Shown piece after piece: positions 31,906-33,992 of a stretch of 33,992 bases of DNA. The position numbers and the translations under genes were made by a program. The notes under the pieces are model-generated. The model saw nothing but the letters and a program-made list of their open reading frames with translations. It had not been told where the DNA came from and made no database searches. How positions within the stretch are numbered: the first letter of the stretch is position 1; each line of letters opens with the position of its first letter. The stretch is from assembly GCA_026645775.1 (NCBI GenBank), contig JAPKMS010000229.1, positions 1 through 33,992 of the forward strand, in the 5' to 3' direction. Source of the stretch: Anaerolineae bacterium (lineage in GTDB: Bacteria; Chloroflexota; Anaerolineae; CG2-30-64-16).

Positions 31906-33849
31906 GTGCCCAATATGGATCAAGACAATAATACCCCAGTCCAACATCGCACGGATGCGTTTCGGCCGCGTAATTCTTGGCAGACGTGGTTAATTGGGCG
32001 TCCCCTGCAAACGGCGGACGCGCCGTATGAGACGATCGGCAAGCTTGTCGGTCTGGCGGTTTTTGCCTCCGACGCACTCTCCTCGACGGCGTACGCGACG
32101 CAAGAAATCCTCTTTATTCTGGCCGCCGCCGGCGCAGGGGCGTTCGCCTATGCCTTCCCGATTTCTATCGTGATCGTGGGCTTGCTGGCGATCGTCACCC
32201 TGTCGTATGAGCAGATTATCCACGCCTATCCGGGCGGCGGCGGCGCGTATATCGTTGCGCGCGATAACCTGGGCGAATTGCCAGCTCAGGTCGCTGGCGC
32301 ATCGTTGCTCACCGACTACATCCTCACTGTGGCGGTGTCCATCTCGTCCGGCGTGGCGCAGGTGACGTCGGCCTTCCCTGCGCTTTACGAGTATCGCGTT
32401 GAGATTGCGGTCGGGCTGGTGTTGTTCATGATGCTGGTGAATCTGCGGGGGGTGCGGGAATCCGGGGCGGTTTTTGCGATCCCCAGTTACTTCTTCCTGC
32501 TGGTGATGTCGCTGACCGTGCTCGTGGGGATGTTCCGGTATGTGATGGGGTCATTGGGGCAGGTTGCGGGGCCCCCGCCGATCGAAACGCTCCACACGGG
32601 TCAGGCGATCTCGTTGTTCCTGATTTTGCATGCGTTCTCCAGCGGCACGACCGCACTCACCGGTGTTGAGGCCATCTCCAACGGCATCACAGCGTTCCGG
32701 GAGCCCCGCAGCCGCAATGCCGGCATCACGCTGATCTGGATGTCATCCATCCTGGCGGTTCTTTTCCTCGGAATTACCTTCTTGTCCGGGCAAATCAGTG
32801 CGGTCCCTTCGGAGATGGAGACGGTGATCTCACAATTGGCGCGCACGGTCTTCGGCGGACGAAACGTGATTTACCTGGCCATCATCGCGGGGACGATGGT
32901 GATCCTGGTGATGGCAGCCAATACGTCCTATGCGGGTTTCCCCCGGCTCAGTGCGCTCTTGGGACAGGATGGTTTCCTGCCGCGCCAACTGGCGTATCGC
33001 GGCAGCCGACTGGTCTACTCGCGCGGCATCGTGGCGCTGGCGCTTGTGGCCTGCGTGCTGATCATCGTCTTTCAGGCGAGTGTCACGGGGCTGATCCCGT
33101 TGTACGCCATCGGCGTTTTCCTCTCCTTCACCCTATCGCAAGCGGGCATGGCGCGGCGCTGGTGGAAGACGGGGCGGTTGGCGACGGGCCAAGCGATCGA
33201 GGAGCGCGGTTCGGTGCTGCGTTACGAGCGAGGCTGGCCGACCAAGATGATCATCAACGGCTTCGGCGCTCTCTGCACCACCCTCGTGACGTTGGTTTTT
33301 GCGGTCACTAAGTTCCGCGATGGTGCGTGGGTCGTGCTGATCCTGATCCCGGTGCTGGTGGTTGGGTTCTCGGCTATTCACCGGCATTACCGGCGTCTGG
33401 CCGGACGGCTCTCCCTGGATCAATTCGCTGAGCCGCCGCGGATCTCGCGCCACCGCGTGATCCTGCCGATCAGCAGCGTGCACCAGGGCACCCTGGCCGC
33501 GCTGCGTTATGCTGTGGCCCTCTCCGACGACGTGACGGCCGTGCATGTCTGTCTTGAGCCCGGGGATGCCCCGAAGATTCAGCAAAAGTGGGAGATGTGG
33601 GGCAAGGGTGTGCGGTTGGTGATCCTGGATTCGCCCTACCGCTTGATGATCGAACCCTTGCTGCGTTACATCGAGGAGATCGCGGCAAAGCGGCAGCCGA
33701 ATGAAATCATCACGATCGTCGTGCCGCAGTTCGTGCCCAAACGCCGGTGGCACAACCTGCTGCACGCCCAAACGGCCACCTGGTTGCGATTGGCCCTGTT
33801 GTTCAAACCCGGGATTGTCGTGACGGATGTGCCGTATCAGGTGGAATGA
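31906..33849 (+). CDS. kimA: KimA-like potassium importer, second paralogue
   Basis: 647 residues, alignable end to end with the divergent gene at 29721-31673; most positions look identical by eye, with differences mainly at the N-terminus and in some loops. D56, Y63, D137, Y138 and S145 hold the same spacing as the KimA K+-site residues. The C-terminal USP-like domain (HRVILPISSVHQGTLAALRYAVAL, IITIVVPQFVP) is kept. It starts at a GTG with AGGA 8 nt upstream; the ATG at 31915 is possible but too far from that site. It stands alone on its strand and ends at a strong terminator. Divergent duplicates may answer to different signals, since their leaders differ. K+ as substrate is inferred from family and neighbours. 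Confidence 0.85.
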   Translation: MPNMDQDNNTPVQHRTDAFRPRNSWQTWLIGRPLQTADAPYETIGKLVGLAVFASDALSSTAYATQEILFILAAAGAGAFAYAFPISIVIVGLLAIVTLSYEQIIHAYPGGGGAYIVARDNLGELPAQVAGASLLTDYILTVAVSISSGVAQVTSAFPALYEYRVEIAVGLVLFMMLVNLRGVRESGAVFAIPSYFFLLVMSLTVLVGMFRYVMGSLGQVAGPPPIETLHTGQAISLFLILHAFSSGTTALTGVEAISNGITAFREPRSRNAGITLIWMSSILAVLFLGITFLSGQISAVPSEMETVISQLARTVFGGRNVIYLAIIAGTMVILVMAANTSYAGFPRLSALLGQDGFLPRQLAYRGSRLVYSRGIVALALVACVLIIVFQASVTGLIPLYAIGVFLSFTLSQAGMARRWWKTGRLATGQAIEERGSVLRYERGWPTKMIINGFGALCTTLVTLVFAVTKFRDGAWVVLILIPVLVVGFSAIHRHYRRLAGRLSLDQFAEPPRISRHRVILPISSVHQGTLAALRYAVALSDDVTAVHVCLEPGDAPKIQQKWEMWGKGVRLVILDSPYRLMIEPLLRYIEEIAAKRQPNEIITIVVPQFVPKRRWHNLLHAQTATWLRLALLFKPGIVVTDVPYQVE

Positions 33850-33869
33850 GGCCACAGACCCGAAGATAA

Positions 33870-33911
33870 CCAGTGGCGGATCGGAACGTTCCGATCCGCC
33901 ACTGGCTTTTT
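33870..33911 (+). terminator. Terminator of the second kimA-like gene
   Basis: A 36-nt perfect palindrome (33870-33905) forms a stem of about 16-17 bp and is followed by C and five T (33907-33911), 21 nt after the stop codon. Confidence 0.92.
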
Positions 33912-33918
33912 AATGGAT

Positions 33919-33992
33919 TAGGACTTACGCAAGACAGCGAATTTGACGTGTAAGCGGTCAGCGGTTAAGGTAGCCGCATGAAAGCTAACACA
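33919..33992 (+). mobile_element. Possible insertion-sequence end (body beyond window)
   Basis: TAGGACTTACGCAA at 33919-33932 resembles a terminal inverted repeat I associate from memory with several transposon families. An ATG at 33978 with AAGG upstream opens a frame that runs off the window after five codons (MKANT). Without the other end or a transposase this is only a suggestion. Confidence 0.3.

Overview
The window is a compact, GC-rich bacterial chromosome segment, probably from a Chloroflexota bacterium of the Anaerolineae/Caldilineae/Ardenticatenia kind. That placement is an inference. It rests on an archaeal-type AspRS under a T-box, KimA-like permeases, a pyruvate:ferredoxin oxidoreductase followed by a dihydroorotate-dehydrogenase-like gene, and many radical SAM genes together with a Mn-type superoxide dismutase. 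No rRNA, tRNA, phage or CRISPR locus was seen. A possible insertion-sequence end lies at the last bases.

Layout. 1-2027 (+): 3' end of pyruvate:ferredoxin oxidoreductase, a DHOD-like flavoprotein and a strong terminator. 2034-11238 (-): a long same-strand run transcribed from about 11305 downward. In transcription order it holds a SufR-like Fe-S regulator, moaA, an A-type Fe-S carrier, rtcB, two B12-binding radical SAM genes, a SPASM-type radical SAM gene and a third B12-binding radical SAM gene. Apart from RtcB, every product is an Fe-S protein or handles Fe-S clusters, so the regulator at the head makes sense as a cluster sensor. 11239-11588: a non-coding region with a clear sigma70-type promoter, three AACCGGT boxes, a 42-nt perfect palindrome and two DnaA-box-like 9-mers. 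11589-14356 (-): metG, a PspC-domain gene and a GNAT gene. 14702-21897 (+): HtrA-like protease, Asp-specific T-box plus archaeal-type aspS, a fused RluA-type pseudouridine synthase/RlmI-type methyltransferase, DegV, and a PflX-type radical SAM protein. 22039-24572 (+): dnaN and recF without dnaA or gyrB beside them. 24600-27476 (-): rsmG (apparently leaderless), a PEP-utilising-enzyme-like protein lacking its phospho-histidine, and a coupled TetR regulator. 27642-31673 (-): sodA, two TrkA-type RCK proteins and a KimA-like K+ importer. 31906-33849 (+): a divergent second KimA-like importer with a strong terminator.

The most unusual non-coding signal is a family of intergenic inverted repeats built from 8-nt phased degenerate units. 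They sit at five or six gene junctions (about 849-918, 3483-3555, 7624-7668, 18102-18203, 23226-23340, perhaps 24560-24599). In two of these the repeat runs right up to the next start codon and no Shine-Dalgarno sequence is left. Other points of interest are the Fe-S-regulated radical SAM/RtcB gene run, the degenerate PEP-transferase homologue, the leader upstream of the first KimA gene, and the fused rRNA-modification enzyme.

Start codons were set by ribosome-binding sites and family N-termini. Several are GTG or TTG. All functional calls come from motif reading by eye, without database searches.
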